From NCBI GenBank assembly GCA_023678885.1, contig CM042958.1:15494852-15558851 (forward strand): a stretch of 64,000 nt of DNA. Reading direction: 5' to 3'. The notes beneath the pieces were generated by a model, which was not told the origin of the DNA, did not search any database, and saw only the letters and a program-made list of their open reading frames with translations. A program made the position numbers and the translations under genes. The DNA is from Pogostemon cablin (Eukaryota; Streptophyta; Magnoliopsida; Lamiales; Lamiaceae). This document shows, piece by piece, positions 46,740 through 59,545 of this stretch; the first letter of the stretch is position 1, and every line of letters starts with the position of its first letter.

Positions 46740-49650
46740 GAAAGTAAAACGGGAATGACATGTAATTTTTTCCCTTCTTTTAAATAAAATGATTTAAACT
46801 ATTTTTTATTATTAAAAGTAATATGTAATTTTTTTATTAAAAATTTTTATCACTGTTTTTATACTAAAGGATATACCACTCAATACTAAATGTTATAATT
46901 TTTTAAATAGAATGCATAATTTAGAGCCGCGGTGTTCCCAAAGGCACACAAGTTTTAACCATAATTTAATTGGACATATACTTAGCCATAAGTTTTTATT
47001 AAAAACATCATTACTATTTATATGTTATAATTATTATTAATAAAAATAGTTTAATTAAATAAACAATCACTTTTTATTGATTAGATAAAACTTTTTATTA
47101 AAATTTTCTATCACATTTTATTCGTTCAGTTAATGAAAGTATATTTTAATTGATAAAAAGTGATAATGGTATAATAAACTATTTCATTAATTATTTATAG
47201 TATAAATAAAAAGTGTAACATTTTATAAAAAATTTGATAACATTTTTAAGAAAAAATAATTACTGATCAAAAAAAATATGTAAAATGGTCTTGCCGTGAG
47301 TCAGTCTCACCAAAAATTGCCCATAAAAAATTAATTCGGATGAATTAAATATTAATTACAATTTTAAAATTCAAAAATTTAAAAATGAATTAATGTTATA
47401 AAATTATAATTCGAATGAATTAAATATTAATTACAATTTAAAAATTCAAAACTTTAAAAAAGAATTAATGTTATAAAATTATAATTGAAATAAAAAATAG
47501 ATTCAATATATGCATATTAATAATAATAATCCATAATATAATAAATATTGTTCGAATATTTAAGTTAAGATCACGGATTTATTGAGAGAAGGCTAAAATT
47601 TATGTGTCTGGAGACACTGTGCGTCCAGATACCTTTTAATATTAACTAGTTTATATCTTTTATTATAAAAATGTGTACCTTTATTTATTGAAAAATAAAT
47701 AATAATTAAAGTGTATACACTTTAGATTAAAATATTGTATCTTTATTAATTAAAGTGTACACCCCTTTAAAACAAAATATTGTATCCTTACATATATTGT
47801 GTATCTGAGGACACAATACACCAACTCCCCATAAAATTATATTCGTGAAATAGCTAAACATAAATGTATGTTTACATTTAGAGTTCAAATATGGTGCACC
47901 GGTGCAATTGAACGATGTTAACCGTTTGAATTATTTTTAGTTTAATCGTCACTATTAAATAAAATAATATTATTAATTTTTTTAATAACTACCAATTAAT
48001 CTATTTTAAAGCTATAAATAATGGAATGCCTATAATCACCCTTAAATTTATGAGTCTAACTGGTATGCACTTGAACCATCTTAACAATTAAATTATATTT
48101 TAATTCGATTTCTATCTTTAAATAAAATAATAATTAAAAATTTAAAATATAAGTGCACATATGCACCGCATAATCCCCCTAAATTTATTGATATTTTTAA
48201 GTAATATAGTAATAAATTTTAATTATTAAATTTAATTAAAAGTACTTTAATTAGTAGTGAATTTACTATTATTTTTTAAATATTTATTATATAGTTTATA
48301 TGGATATCAAATTAAAAATTTTAAAGTGACGAATAATTTGATATAATTTTTATTAATAATAAATATATAACATTTGAATTATAAACATTTGAAAATTTTT
48401 ACAAAAAGTAAATTTATTAAGAAGATAAAGTTTAATAGCAATTAAATGATTTGTTAGAATGAGAGAGAATTTATTTATTGCCAGTGACTTTTTTTATAAC
48501 CTGTTAGGCAGGTATCACACTCATTTTAAAAATTTAATTGTCAAGATTGAAAGAATCTAATCTAATGGTGGGAATGATTGGGTCATATATGAATCCAGGT
48601 CAACGTAGCTCCCCAAATAATATTTTATTTAGAAAATAAGTGGTATCATTAAACACTTGAAATTTCAAGGTGATTGATTTAATCTAGCTTGATGCTTTTC
48701 TTTCCCTAAATTATTCCTATTTTCAATAAATGATTAACTTTATAAAATTAATGTGTCTACAATTATTCTTTTTCCACTAATCAAGGAATATTGATTAAGA
48801 GTTTGCTGGGTACAATTTCAATTTATTTGACTACTGTACGAATCTACTACTCCATTATATGTATAACTTCATTTTTCACACTTATTTTATATATGTAGTT
48901 ATTATTTTGTAGAAGCAGTTTGATATTTTCAAATCACAAATAAAATTTAAAATAAATTGTGTGAATAAAAATAGGGGATGGTTTTAAAATTTAAGTGTAT
49001 GTAAGATTCTTGAATTAAGTGTTATTTACTTATCAATTTGGCCGAGAAATTTTTTATGTAACAAACAAGTTGAACAAATAAATGTGAATTATTTATGAGA
49101 TACTTGGTGTAATATTTTGATTGTACATATTTTATTTTAATTCGTTGAATGATAGGAAATATATAAAATTTAGAGAAAATATTTACAATTTTTATTTTCT
49201 TATAAGAGTCACTAATTATCTAATGCCATCTAATCTTATATTTAATAATGATGTTCCATTTAATATCTAATAACATATTTTTTAGGCTAAAACTTGTGTA
49301 TTCTCGGGGCATCGTGCATATACTCTTTAGTATTAAATTATATACCCTTTAATATAAGGATGAATATCCTTTATTTCCAAAACAAAAATTTGTATAGTAT
49401 AAATTATTTCGTACATAAATAATTTTTATAGTATAAATTAAAAGTGATGATATATTTAATAAAAAATGATAATATCTGTATTAAAAAGTTATCAGGAAAA
49501 ATTACTTTTATAAAGAGGGTATAAGGCATACCCTAACAATAGTAACATCCATACAAGAAATTCAAAATAAATTAAAGTAATATAGTCAATTATCTAGGAT
49601 CATCCATCCATAATTTAAAATCAACTGTTCTTCTTTCATTATCAGTCTTC
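46740..49650. other. AT-rich gene-free interval with degenerate repeats
   Basis: 47330-47490 contains a 60-70 bp direct repeat (GAATTAAATATTAATTACAA twice). 47600-47830 and 47890-48170 contain terminal-type GTGCACC / GGTGCACCGGTGCAATTGAA blocks related to the GTGCACC family. No supported gene. Confidence 0.4.
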
Positions 49651-49659
49651 TAAACTATC

Positions 49660-50757
49660 CAGCTCTAAACCCTTACTTTTACCTCTGACAGTAGGTTCTC
49701 AAGCTTCCACTCCCTATCATTATAAATAATATAATTTTTCATTTTTCATATTAGCTAAATAACACAAACCCATATGTTCAAGAAAACATGAAATTCTTTC
49801 TTATGTTGAGCAAGACCACAAAATTGCACCAAGTGTTCTTAAATTCTATTGGGAATCATATCCACCAAACCCATCCAATTGAGACATCCAAGCCATAAAT
49901 GATTGGTTACGTTCATTGTATCATAATATGAATAATTGATTCCTCCTCGAACCCACATAAAATGCATTTGTTAGTCACATTATGCGGTAAACAGTTTTTT
50001 TTCCAGTTCCAATAGAGTGAGGATTTTTTCGTGTAACACCTTACAAGTGTGAGCAACAATTTTTGGGGCAATTCCAAAATAACTTAAAAACATACCTGGA
50101 TTCACCTGGTTCCACCCGACTTCTGTTGGAGAGTATATGATAGCCATTGTTGACAGAGTACACTCCATTTGGGCATGATTTCCATTCCCACCAATCGAAT
50201 TCTTTGCTTGGGTTTTTCCTGCACAGGAGAAGACTCTCAAGTTCAGTCATAGAATCTAGTTCTCAACCTCTCAATTCTCTTCTCCATCTAGCCGTCCACC
50301 TCCAATTATTTTCACTCAATTTCCCTATTTTAGTAACTGATAAATCTTTTCCAAGGCTCAACGAAAATAATAGAGGGAATCGACACTTCAAAGGATTAAT
50401 TACCAACCAAACATCACTCCAAAAATTTGTGTTGTATCCATCTTCAACTCTTCTATTCAAATTTTCAATAAACCACTTCCAATTTTGATCAGATAAACTT
50501 TTAACAACTTCGCCCCACCACCCAAAATGATTTTTAGCAGGATCAATACAATCAAAGAAGCTATTATTTTTCACATCAAACCCTCTTCCCTCGCATACTA
50601 CTTGCCACCATAATCCGTCTTTATCATTAAGTGCTCGCCAAGTCCATTTGGCAAGAAAGGCTTTATTAAATAATTTTAAATCTCGAACTCCCAATTCTCC
50701 AGCATCTTTACTGTGTGTGATCTTCTCCCAACTAATCCACGATATTTCGTGCACTCA
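49660..50757 (-). mobile_element. 5'-truncated LINE remnant (C-terminal RT and zf-RVT region)
   Basis: On the minus strand, 50754-50263 encodes WISWEKITHSKDAGELGVRD and LFNKAFLAKWTWRAL, the conserved segment just after the reverse transcriptase core of plant L1-type LINEs. Downstream, in changed frames, are YSVNNGYHIL and a CILCGFEEES zinc-binding-type stretch near 49950, typical of the zf-RVT domain. At least one frameshift and several stops make it inactive. The endonuclease and catalytic RT motifs are missing. No poly-A tail or target duplication could be made out. Confidence 0.8.
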
Positions 50758-50875
50758 TGTGCACAAAATTAATTTTTGTGCACCATTCTATTAGTTTTAT
50801 TTAATAAAATACATCTTTTTTAATGAATGTATTACTGTTTTTTATATTTAACTACCATTCATTTTTAATATTTGT

Positions 50876-51170
50876 AGAGAGACTCTCTTGTGAGACAAGT
50901 TTTTTGTGAGACGGTTGTGAGACGGGTTGACTCATTATTAAAGTATATTTATCATATAACTAAAGTATGTTTATTTGTAGTTATAATATGTCAATAATGA
51001 ATTATATTATAACATTCTAAAATCATATTTTAATTCATCATCCATCATACTTTACAAAACATACTTTAACAACCATTAAACATACTTTATCTATATAATA
51101 GGCATACTTTAACACATCTCACAAACGGTCTCACATAAGTAGCGTCTCACATAAGACTTTGCCTTAAAAA
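50876..51170. mobile_element. MITE with CTCTTGTGAGAC inverted ends
   Basis: Left end ACTCTCTTGTGAGACAAG and right end GTAGCGTCTCACATAAGACT, with internal ATTAAAGTATATTTATCAT and GGCATACTTTAACACATC. Same family as 14210-14480 and 20600-20880. Non-coding. Confidence 0.6.
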
Positions 51171-51231
51171 TAATCTCTTACATGAATATATATATATATA
51201 TATAATAGCACCTATTGAGGTACTTTATTTT

Positions 51232-51555
51232 CCCGCTCTGAAACCGTTTTCTAAAGATAATATTTTTGTCCTTATTTAGGACTTTATCTCTGGCTTTAAT
51301 CCCTTATTTTATATATTAAGTAAATAATCAAGGCATAAATATTGACATAATTACTATATAATTAAGTCAAACTTACCATTTTTTTCATATAAATCAATTT
51401 CCCGCTCTAAAACCGGTTTCTAAAGGTAATATTCTTATCTCTAGCTTTAATCCCTTATTTTATATATTAAGTAAATAATCAAGGCATAAATATTGACATA
51501 ATCATTATATAATTAAGCCAAACTTATCATTTTTTCACATAAATCAATTACGTTA
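51232..51555. repeat. Direct tandem duplication, about 155-169 bp
   Basis: Both copies begin CCCGCTCT(G/A)AAACCG (51232 and 51401) and contain CTTTAATCCCTTATTTTATA and AATCAAGGCATAAATATTGA. The second copy lacks a short segment around TTATTTAGGACTTT. Non-coding; directly upstream of the CSN5 fragment. Confidence 0.85.
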
Positions 51556-51764
51556 GAGTGTGGTCATATTCACTTATAATAATCTCAACAATTCTGCATC
51601 ACCGTAATCTCACTTCTCATCACAGTTTCTCCACCCATATTCTGATATTTTGAGTTTTATGAAATATGTTTGAGTTAATCTATCAATTCTTTTTCCTTCA
51701 ATGTAGATTCTTCGATCGCTCAGCAACAGCGATTGATTTCACTCTCTACCTTCAATGGATCCAA

Positions 51765-51960
51765 TTCTCTTCAGCAGTGAATGTGTGGTAAACCTAGAAC
51801 ATGAGAACAACATCGCAACCTCAGACACTGGACTCATTCTCCGCTGCTTCTGACGACATCTTCTACTTCGACAAGTGGTGCAGGCAAAGTTCCAGTTGAA
51901 GAAGCCATGGGTGAATGACCCTCACTACTTCAAGATCGTGAAAATCTTCGCTCTCTGTTT
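51765..51960 (+). pseudogene. CSN5 (COP9 signalosome subunit 5) exon-1 fragment
   Basis: The segment starts ATGGATCCAATTCTCTTCAG and encodes, in changing frames, NLEHENNI (compare the WELENNI start of plant CSN5), SAASDDIFYFD and KPWVNDPHYFKIVKIFAL, which match the conserved N-terminus just before the JAMM metalloprotease domain. The match ends after IFAL, where intact CSN5 continues into the MPN fold. At least two frame changes separate the matching pieces. CSN5 is the deneddylase of the COP9 signalosome; this relic lacks the whole catalytic domain. No carrier transposon ends were found. Confidence 0.68.
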
Positions 51961-54366
51961 GATTTTATAAATATACGAAGCCACACTTTGAGGTTTTCTC
52001 AACACTTGATTCATTGTCTCGCTGATATTTAGAAGTTCTTCTAATTTTTCTCTATTCTAATTCTCTTTCAATTAGTTGATTTCTCTCTTATGAAAATTGA
52101 GGTTTATCTTTTCTAAAATTGGTTTCTTGATTTATTTTGGATATTTTTTTCTCCACTGCCAACACTAAGATTTTATATAAGTCTCGTTGAATTCTAACTT
52201 TTTATATCCGAAATTGAATGATGAGACATTTGCAGATAAGGGGGAAATGCTATGCAGATGGTGAAAGCAGTAGGCTGCGGTTTGGTTTGTCTTCCTTGTA
52301 AGGATGACGTACTATAATGGATCCTGTTGTAAGTAGTCCGTCAAATTTTATCTTCTTAGTTATTACATTAGTGGTGTGTGTTTTGTTTAATGATAGTACA
52401 ACAATAATATTTGAATTAAATTTGTGTTATGATGTTAAGATCATTTGAATTCACTTCAAGTCTACAATCCTGTGGATGAATCTTAACTCTCAAAAAGTAT
52501 GCATGTGATCTGAATCGGATCGTCATCTTTGTCTTGGATATATTTCTTTCTGTGGTATATTTAAATGTTTATTCTATTATTATCTAATTTATTCAATAAG
52601 TTGTTTTTTAAAAAAAAAATTAACTGAGAGATATAATTTAAAATTATTGAATACATTTGCTTGAAAATGAGGGTGTAAGCTTTAAATGCACGTCAAACCA
52701 AGCAGCCACCAATATGATTTTATACCAATGGATTTACTGATAGGATTTTAAAATCATCTTCACCTCCTTGCATCCATACACAAGCAAATGCAAAAATTGA
52801 CCACAACTTTGAGTAATTTTCATTTAGTTGAATGATTCTTAATTATTAGTTTTGTGAATTTTATTTAAAATTTTCATCATTAATTTGTGTGTATTTTTAG
52901 TCAGATTTATGACTTCAACTTAATTAGGATGTGTATACATAACTTGGTAATAATGAATTATTTATATTTTATTAACGATTTTATATTCTCATTAATGATC
53001 AATGATGAAAATAAGAAAAATGCTCCTTAAGACTTCCTGCCATTCATATATGTTGCAAGCAAACCAAATAAATATTTCTAAAATTTATTATGATCTTGAA
53101 CTCATGATCCAATTAATCTTGCTTAAAGATATCATCCATGAGTTTAGATCTTGGCGTTGACTTTGTGGAATTATAGTCCACATGGGTATGTTTACTAGCA
53201 TGTATATTATTTATTTTAATTTAATTTATTACCTTGAGGATATTCAAAGACCTGTTGGCTTATGACATGGTACACACTAATCAGTCTAGGTTGCGAAATC
53301 CTCAAGGATATGCCTTTGTGGTTTCGCAATTGCGGAGCTGTGGATGAAAATATTTACCAGGTTCTCTTTAGTTAGTTGACTAAAGTTAATTTTGATGTCA
53401 TTCTCTACAAGAGTATTTGTATTCAGATGTGCTAATTATTTTTATTGCAAATTAGTTTCTTCTCCAGTATCAAAATATTTTTGCACTACACATCAAGCTT
53501 GAGGCAGATTATTATAAAGTACAAAGGTAATCTATTTTGTTCAATGATAAAATTATCTAACATTCAGTTTCGAATGACCATTTGAATTGTATGTGTCCTT
53601 TATATGAAAGTTGAAAACTATTTTTTTATCTCACATATATTTTAAGACAATTATTTTTTAGTTAAGATACAACATTATATCTTAAAATTTGTTATCAGTT
53701 CAGGAAGCCTTTGAAATTCTTTATGCATCTTCGTATGTATGTAGTAGCATTTTTTTACTTAAAAACAAAATTTAGTGAAATGCCTGCTACATTTGTTTGA
53801 CATCTTTGGGATGACACCAAATTTTCTTCTGTTATTTTCAAGTTTGATAATAAAATCTGATTCGATCTTGATTTTTTAATTATGTTTAATGAAACCCTAT
53901 GTACGAAGACTCTACTCAATCACTCTCTATGTTTTGAAATTTGAGTTTAACATGTAGTAAAGTTTCTATACAACATGATAATATATGCATCGATATTATA
54001 GAGAATCTCACATTTTATTTTTTATAATTGTAGTTATCAACCCATTGTTAATTTATAAGAAAATTTTCATGTGCTCTAATATAATTCTTCAATTCGTACC
54101 TAATATTGAACTAAAACAGAACTCTCCTTATTGTAAAGGATGAGAGTTGTTTTATAGATTATATGCTTCACAATAGATCAGGTTATTAAAGGTTTACATT
54201 AGAATGTATCTATGGTGATAGAATGTTGCTAATGTTTGTTTGATATTTGGAGGATGAGCATTGGAAAACCTACTCTATTTTTTCAAAAATCCCTTTAAAT
54301 AAAAAAAATTGTTCTATTTGACAAGATCAGTCTTGGTGTTCTCAGATCTCTGGTGACCTTAACTAA
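51961..54366. other. Gene-poor interval with exon-like pieces
   Basis: 53249-53360 and 53468-53526 look like exons with splice-type borders (TTTACCAG followed by GTTCTC; TTCTCCAG before TATCAAAATA; TACAAAG before GTAATC). The second reads IKLEADYYKVQ in one frame. I do not recognise the protein and the first piece has stops in the corresponding frames. The rest is intron-like T-rich DNA. Confidence 0.3.
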
Positions 54367-54451
54367 TACTCCCTCCATCCCATCGTTATAGTTACACTTC
54401 CTTTGTAAATTACAAAGGAAGCGTAACTATAAGGATGAGACATAGGGAGTA
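54367..54451. mobile_element. 85-bp Stowaway-type hairpin MITE
   Basis: TACTCCCTCCATCCCATCGT at the left and GGATGAGACATAGGGAGTA at the right pair along almost the full length, with the centre TTCCTTTGTAAATTACAAAG. It would fold into one long stem. Confidence 0.85.
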
Positions 54452-54754
54452 AACTTTAAAGTTATCAACTGTTAAGAAACTTATAGCATTTCAGTCAGAT
54501 CATCTCACCTGTTTAGAAACTTAAACTTTGTAATTCAACCATTCAAAATATATATTCATTTATTTCTGTTTTATAAAGAGTTGAGATTCCATAAATGATT
54601 AATTTTTTTTGTTTTATTTGAATATTTTTTCTGATTATAATACCAAAAGTTGAGATGTGTTCTTAAACACATTTGTTTTTAAAAAAATACTATTCATTTA
54701 GATTTCTTGGCTATGAGGGGGTAGAGTTTATAAATCTTAAAGAAAGGAAAGTGG

Positions 54755-54889
54755 ATGCAGAAAATTAATATCAAAGATGGGGGAAAAACCGCCTCTTATG
54801 AAGAACGTAAGAGAGAAAGTCTCAAGGAAGGCCACTACGATTTTGCTGAATATATGGATACCCTCAGTAAAAAAAAATGTATGAATTAA
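54755..54889 (+). pseudogene. 44-codon exon-like open frame, unidentified
   Basis: The frame encodes a hydrophilic peptide including GGKTASYEERKRESLKEG and YDFAEYMDTLSKKK, with a composition more like a real coding exon than the surrounding AT-rich DNA. There is no clear splice acceptor at its start, and it ends at TAA. It may be a captured or degraded exon. Function unknown. Confidence 0.25.
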
Positions 54890-56295
54890 TGATAGGGATG
54901 CACAACATATTTCTCTCTAATCTCATGTGTTGTGGTAGAAGTAGTTTATGAAACAAATAGTTGAATTCTATTTATCCATTATCAAATATGTCAATTGTGT
55001 CAATAATCACTGATAGAACAAGTGACACGAGATGTTAAGGCAAGATTCTATAATTTCTAGCCCTGTAATTCATTATTGTTATTTTTTGTTAAAACGGGAG
55101 CTACTTCTATTTGAGAGAGTAGAATCTAGAAGAATGGTAGGAAAGGGATCAAATGTAAGTTTGGTAATGTAAAATAAGAGAATATATCTCTTGAGAAAAA
55201 AACTATAGAGCAATTTTAATATTGAATATCAAATTTTGGTCAATAATATCTTAAAAATTGCTTTCAATTATTATGATCTCATATTTTCTTTTTTTTTTCC
55301 TAATTTTCATTTATTTTCTTGGGCTGCATGTTTTTAAAAATATATTATCACGAAATTGAATTGAAAATAGAATGCAAAGAGTGGTTAATGATTTTTGATT
55401 AATTGTCTTTTACCCTTTTATGATAACTTTATTTGCGTGTTCAAATGTCCTTTGCACCTCTTAATGTATGATGATATCATGTTTGGTTCAACATAAATTA
55501 ACAATGTTGTGTTTGATTCTTATAATTTTTTATGTAATTTTTTTTCTTCAAAAGATTCCATATTTGGTTGAAATGTGTACATCTAAACTTCATAACTGAC
55601 ATTAGCCTTTTCACAATAATTGATCCTCTATATAATTTTGATTCACTAACTATATTTTGCTAGAATTGGGGGATAACTATCTTAGAATTAATGTAACAAT
55701 ATTTCTGATTTATTTTTTGAATTTATTGAAGAAGAAATCTGCTCAAGTTTGAATTTTAAAACATGATTATTTTTTTGTTTATTTTTTTCTATTTGTTCAT
55801 GCATCTTGATTAGCTGAATTTGTTTCATTTCATATAGAAGATTTAACTGAAAGATTGTAGGACAAATTAACTTTGCTCAGGAAAGATACATGGAATTGGA
55901 AAGATAATTCTTAATTGTTTGTAGAGGTGTATTCTATAAATGATTTCGCGATTTATATCTACAGAGGACTTTTGTGTATCTAAGCTATAAAATTATAACT
56001 TTTTATATTAGTTTTTTTTTCATTTCCATGGATATAAACCATAAAATATGGTATAATGGTTCATTATGTGGTGTTATTATTATTATTATTATTATTTTAT
56101 CTGTAATATGTGTTTTCAATATTTTTTTGTTTTGGGTGACATCTAACCATATTCAACTATCCAAGTGCACATGGTTATCACACAATGGTACTTTCAGATT
56201 GTCGTTGAGGAGAAATAATATGTAACAATGGTTTGGCTTCGAGGGAGAGATCATTTTCAATTTTTTATACATAAGGATAAGGCATCGTTCTATAC

Positions 56296-56473
56296 TTCTT
56301 TTTTTTGCAAAGCTTTGATCTCTGAGCTTTTGTACCAATAGTAGAGAATTAAGAAGTAGTTGTATCCTTTTACGCCATCTAATTTTTTTTTTTTTGCAAA
56401 GCTTTGATCTCTGGGCTTTTGTACCAATAGTAGAGAATTGAGAAGTAGTTATATCCTTTTACGCCATCTAACC
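56296..56473. repeat. 89-bp tandem duplication
   Basis: Two adjacent copies containing TTTTGCAAAGCTTTGATCTC and CCTTTTACGCCATCTAA, differing at a few positions; period 89 bp. Non-coding. Confidence 0.88.
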
Positions 56474-57019
56474 TTGCTATTTACTGCTGTGGATTTATGT
56501 TAGTTGTGAATTTTGATATCTAGAAGAATGTGGATAGAGTTAGGATGAACTCAAGAGTTTTTAGTTAAGAGAAGTCAAATTAATATTTAATGGGCACGGA
56601 TAATCTATGGGTATTAATAAATGTGCTTCGAATGGATTATTTGAATTAAATTTTATTAGTAAATTTTTTACTTGCTAATCTGATACCTAGATAATGTGTT
56701 CTCTAAGGAACACTACATCTTAAAATTGAGTAGCATTTCTGCCTTCTACGCTATTTCGATGCAAGTTTCTACTTTGTAATGACTAATCTAAATAATATTC
56801 CTTTTTTAAAATTATTTGTATCTATTATTTGTGTCTAATTATGTTGTTAATGATGTTAAATGTTTTTCTTGCTACCCTACACCGTGCTTCCGTAGTCATC
56901 ACGGTTATAGCCGCCGCACAATCTCCTAAGTTACAATATGTATTAGACAACAGGTGTAATGCAAGAATGTTTAATCGTAGTATGTGATTAGTCATTTAGA
57001 ATGTATTCATTCATTTTTT

Positions 57020-57250
57020 ATACAATTTAAATGCTTAGTTAGGAGTGGTCAAATGGAGCCTTTTTAAGAACATGAGATCCACACAAAAACAATTTATTTA
57101 TTTACATGGACACACACATCACACTCACCACTAATACTATCCACTCCACATTAAATATTATATTTCTCACTTAACTTTACATTAAATTATTATATTCCTT
57201 AATCTCCGTGCCCAAAAAAATATGTTAATATCTTCGGGATGGAGGGAGTA
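57020..57250. mobile_element. Stowaway-like MITE, left end degraded
   Basis: The right end is clear (CTTCGGGATGGAGGGAGTA), with internal blocks TATATTCCTTAATCTCCGTG and ACATTAAATATTATATTTCT in the orientation opposite to 57896-58165. The left end is mutated. Confidence 0.65.
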
Positions 57251-57895
57251 TATTTTAATAATTGGTCAACTTATAAGAGAGTGTCCTATTATTTTTTACG
57301 CTTTATGTAGGTGATTTTATAAAAATCTTGACTACTATAGGTATGATTATTTTAGAATTTCTCTATATTCATATCCAACTAGAAATCATTTGTTTGAATT
57401 AAGTAGAAACTTTGTCTATCAGGATTAAAGTTTAGATAAGATGTTTCTTAAATATAATATAATTTTTTTAAAAAAAAACTTTATAAACTTTTGTGACGAT
57501 GATATACTTTGTTGTTGTGTCTTTGTAGATTTATAATATTTTGTCCGCCATATATTTAATTTGATCTTTAATTATTTGATAAACAAATTAATGGTGCTAT
57601 AATTTGGAAGAATGTTATGAAATGGAATGATTTTTTTTTTATTTATATAAAAATGCGTCTTGCTCGCTTTATTGTATTTTGAAGTTCTTGGATTGATGGA
57701 CATTTTTTTAAGAATAAAGTATATTATATAACAAACAAATGGAAAAAAGTGAAATTAAATTTTATGAAACAAACATATTAATTATGAATATACAACTTTT
57801 TAATATATTTAATATTTTTTGTAATATAGTCTGTCAAAATGATTGAGTAAAGACTCAGAGTGACATAATAAAAATGTTTATTTTATCCAGTTAAA

Positions 57896-58165
57896 TACTC
57901 CCTTCATCCCATAAAAGTTGACATAATTTTTTTTGGGCACGGAGATTAAGGAGTATAATAATTTAATGTAAAGTAGAGTAAAGTAAAGTGAGAGAAATAA
58001 TATTTAATGTGTAGTGGGTAATTGTATTAGAGGTGATATGTGGGGCCCATGAGAAAAGATTAATTATTTTTTGTGTGAGTCCATGTATTAAAAAGGAAAT
58101 GTGTCAACTTTAGTGCGACAAACTAAAATGGAAAGTGTGTCAACTTCTATGGGACGGAGGGAGTA
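57896..58165. mobile_element. Stowaway-type MITE
   Basis: Begins TACTCCCTTCATCCCATAAA and ends TATGGGACGGAGGGAGTA, inverted repeats with TA-type flanks. Internal GGAGATTAAGGAGTATAATA and GTGGGGCCCATGAG blocks are shared with 980-1250. Confidence 0.85.
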
Positions 58166-58370
58166 TAAATTATTGAAATAATCCTAAAATTCATAAATTG
58201 ACTAATTTAAATGGATATATTTTCAATCATATGAAAATAAAATTGTATTATAAATTATATATAACTATTTATTGCATATATTCCAAAATAACGTTCAATT
58301 TTATATTTTTCATGGTCTATTCGTCCTGCAATAACTTGCAATGAATAAATACATATAATACATTTTTGAA

Positions 58371-58655
58371 GTTTTTCAGTACAGGACCCGAAAAATATGT
58401 AAACTATCAATTAGGAACCCGAATGATTTTTCTATCAATTAAGGACCCGAAAAATATGAAACTATTAATACCAGACCTAAAATCATGAGATTAATAAAAA
58501 TAAAATAATAAAAACTACATTAAAATTTCATGGTTTTAGGTCCTGTATTGGTAGTTTCACATTTTTCGGGTCCTGAATTGATAGAAAAAATCTTTCGGAT
58601 CCTTAATTGATAGTTTACATATCTTTCGAGTCATGTATTGAAAAAACTCAATTTT
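58371..58655. mobile_element. Long-TIR (near-palindromic) element
   Basis: Left arm TTTTTCAGTACAGGACCCGA... and right arm ...GAGTCATGTATTGAAAAA are inverted over about 125 bp, each containing tandem GGACCCGAAAAATATG-type subunits (GGGTCCTGAATTGATAG on the right). The short centre is AT-rich. The type suggests a small Mutator-like foldback element; the target duplication is unclear. Confidence 0.6.
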
Positions 58656-58757
58656 TTTGTTTCGTGCAATGCATAGAAAAAATTTTATTTTTATTATTAT
58701 TATTAAAATAGGACAACATATATTTTGTTTTTGAAAAACGATATACAAAATGATGAG

Positions 58758-59099
58758 CAGTGGCAGATCTAGAACTCGAGATGGGATGGACTAAGTTTAT
58801 TAAAAAAATATTATATATATATATACTATATATATATATATCAAAATAACAGTGAATCACCTTTTCAATTGAAGGTGAATTGGGAACGGGCCAAATTTTT
58901 ATATTTATTGTATTTGGCTCATAGAATATACTATAATATGAGAATCTATATTTAGTTTTGTACTTTTTTGGGTGAGTTTAAAATATTTTTGGATTGAGCT
59001 AAACTTAAAAAAATAAATTACATACCTAAAATATAATGGGCTCTTGGTAGTTAGCCCTGGGCTCAAGCCCAGGGCTGCTCTTGAATAAATTCGTCCATG
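58758..59099. mobile_element. hAT-type element with 8-bp target duplication
   Basis: Exactly flanked by ATGATGAG (58750-58757 and 59100-59107). Ends CAGTGGCAGATCTAG and, inverted, CATGGACGAATTTATTC. Internal GGGCTCAAGCCCAGGGCTGC is shared with the element at 30648-31055, showing one family. 342 bp, non-coding. Confidence 0.82.
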
Positions 59100-59404
59100 A
59101 TGATGAGATATTATAAAATATTATGTGATAAGTAGTAATAGATTTATATTTATATTTTATAATAATCTGAGCCGTATTTGAAAATTTTATTTGCACCATA
59201 TTCTCTTTTTAGTATAGCGGATATTAATCTTCACATTTGAGAATTTGCAAAAAAAAAAAATCATCTTTAAGTATTGTTTCAAAATATACACAATTTGTGA
59301 GTAAAAGTGATATATACCCAATTTGAGAATTCAATTAACCCTATTTTTCAAAGTATTTAGAAATCTGTGATGATTAATTGTTAAAGGACAGACTATCAAA
59401 CACA

Positions 59405-59545
59405 ATATTATACTCTCTCCGTCTACCAGTAAGATATTCATTTGTTTTTTTACATTGATTAAAGAGTATTACTATTTTATATAAAGTGGATAGTTATATT
59501 AGTAGTAAGTAGTGGGTCGTGCGTTGTTTATGCTGATACAGATTA
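59405..59545. mobile_element. Partial Stowaway-like MITE
   Basis: Left end TACTCTCTCCGTCTACCAGT followed by family blocks (ACATTGATTAAAGAGTATTA; GTAGTGGGTCGTGCG). No right end found. Confidence 0.5.
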
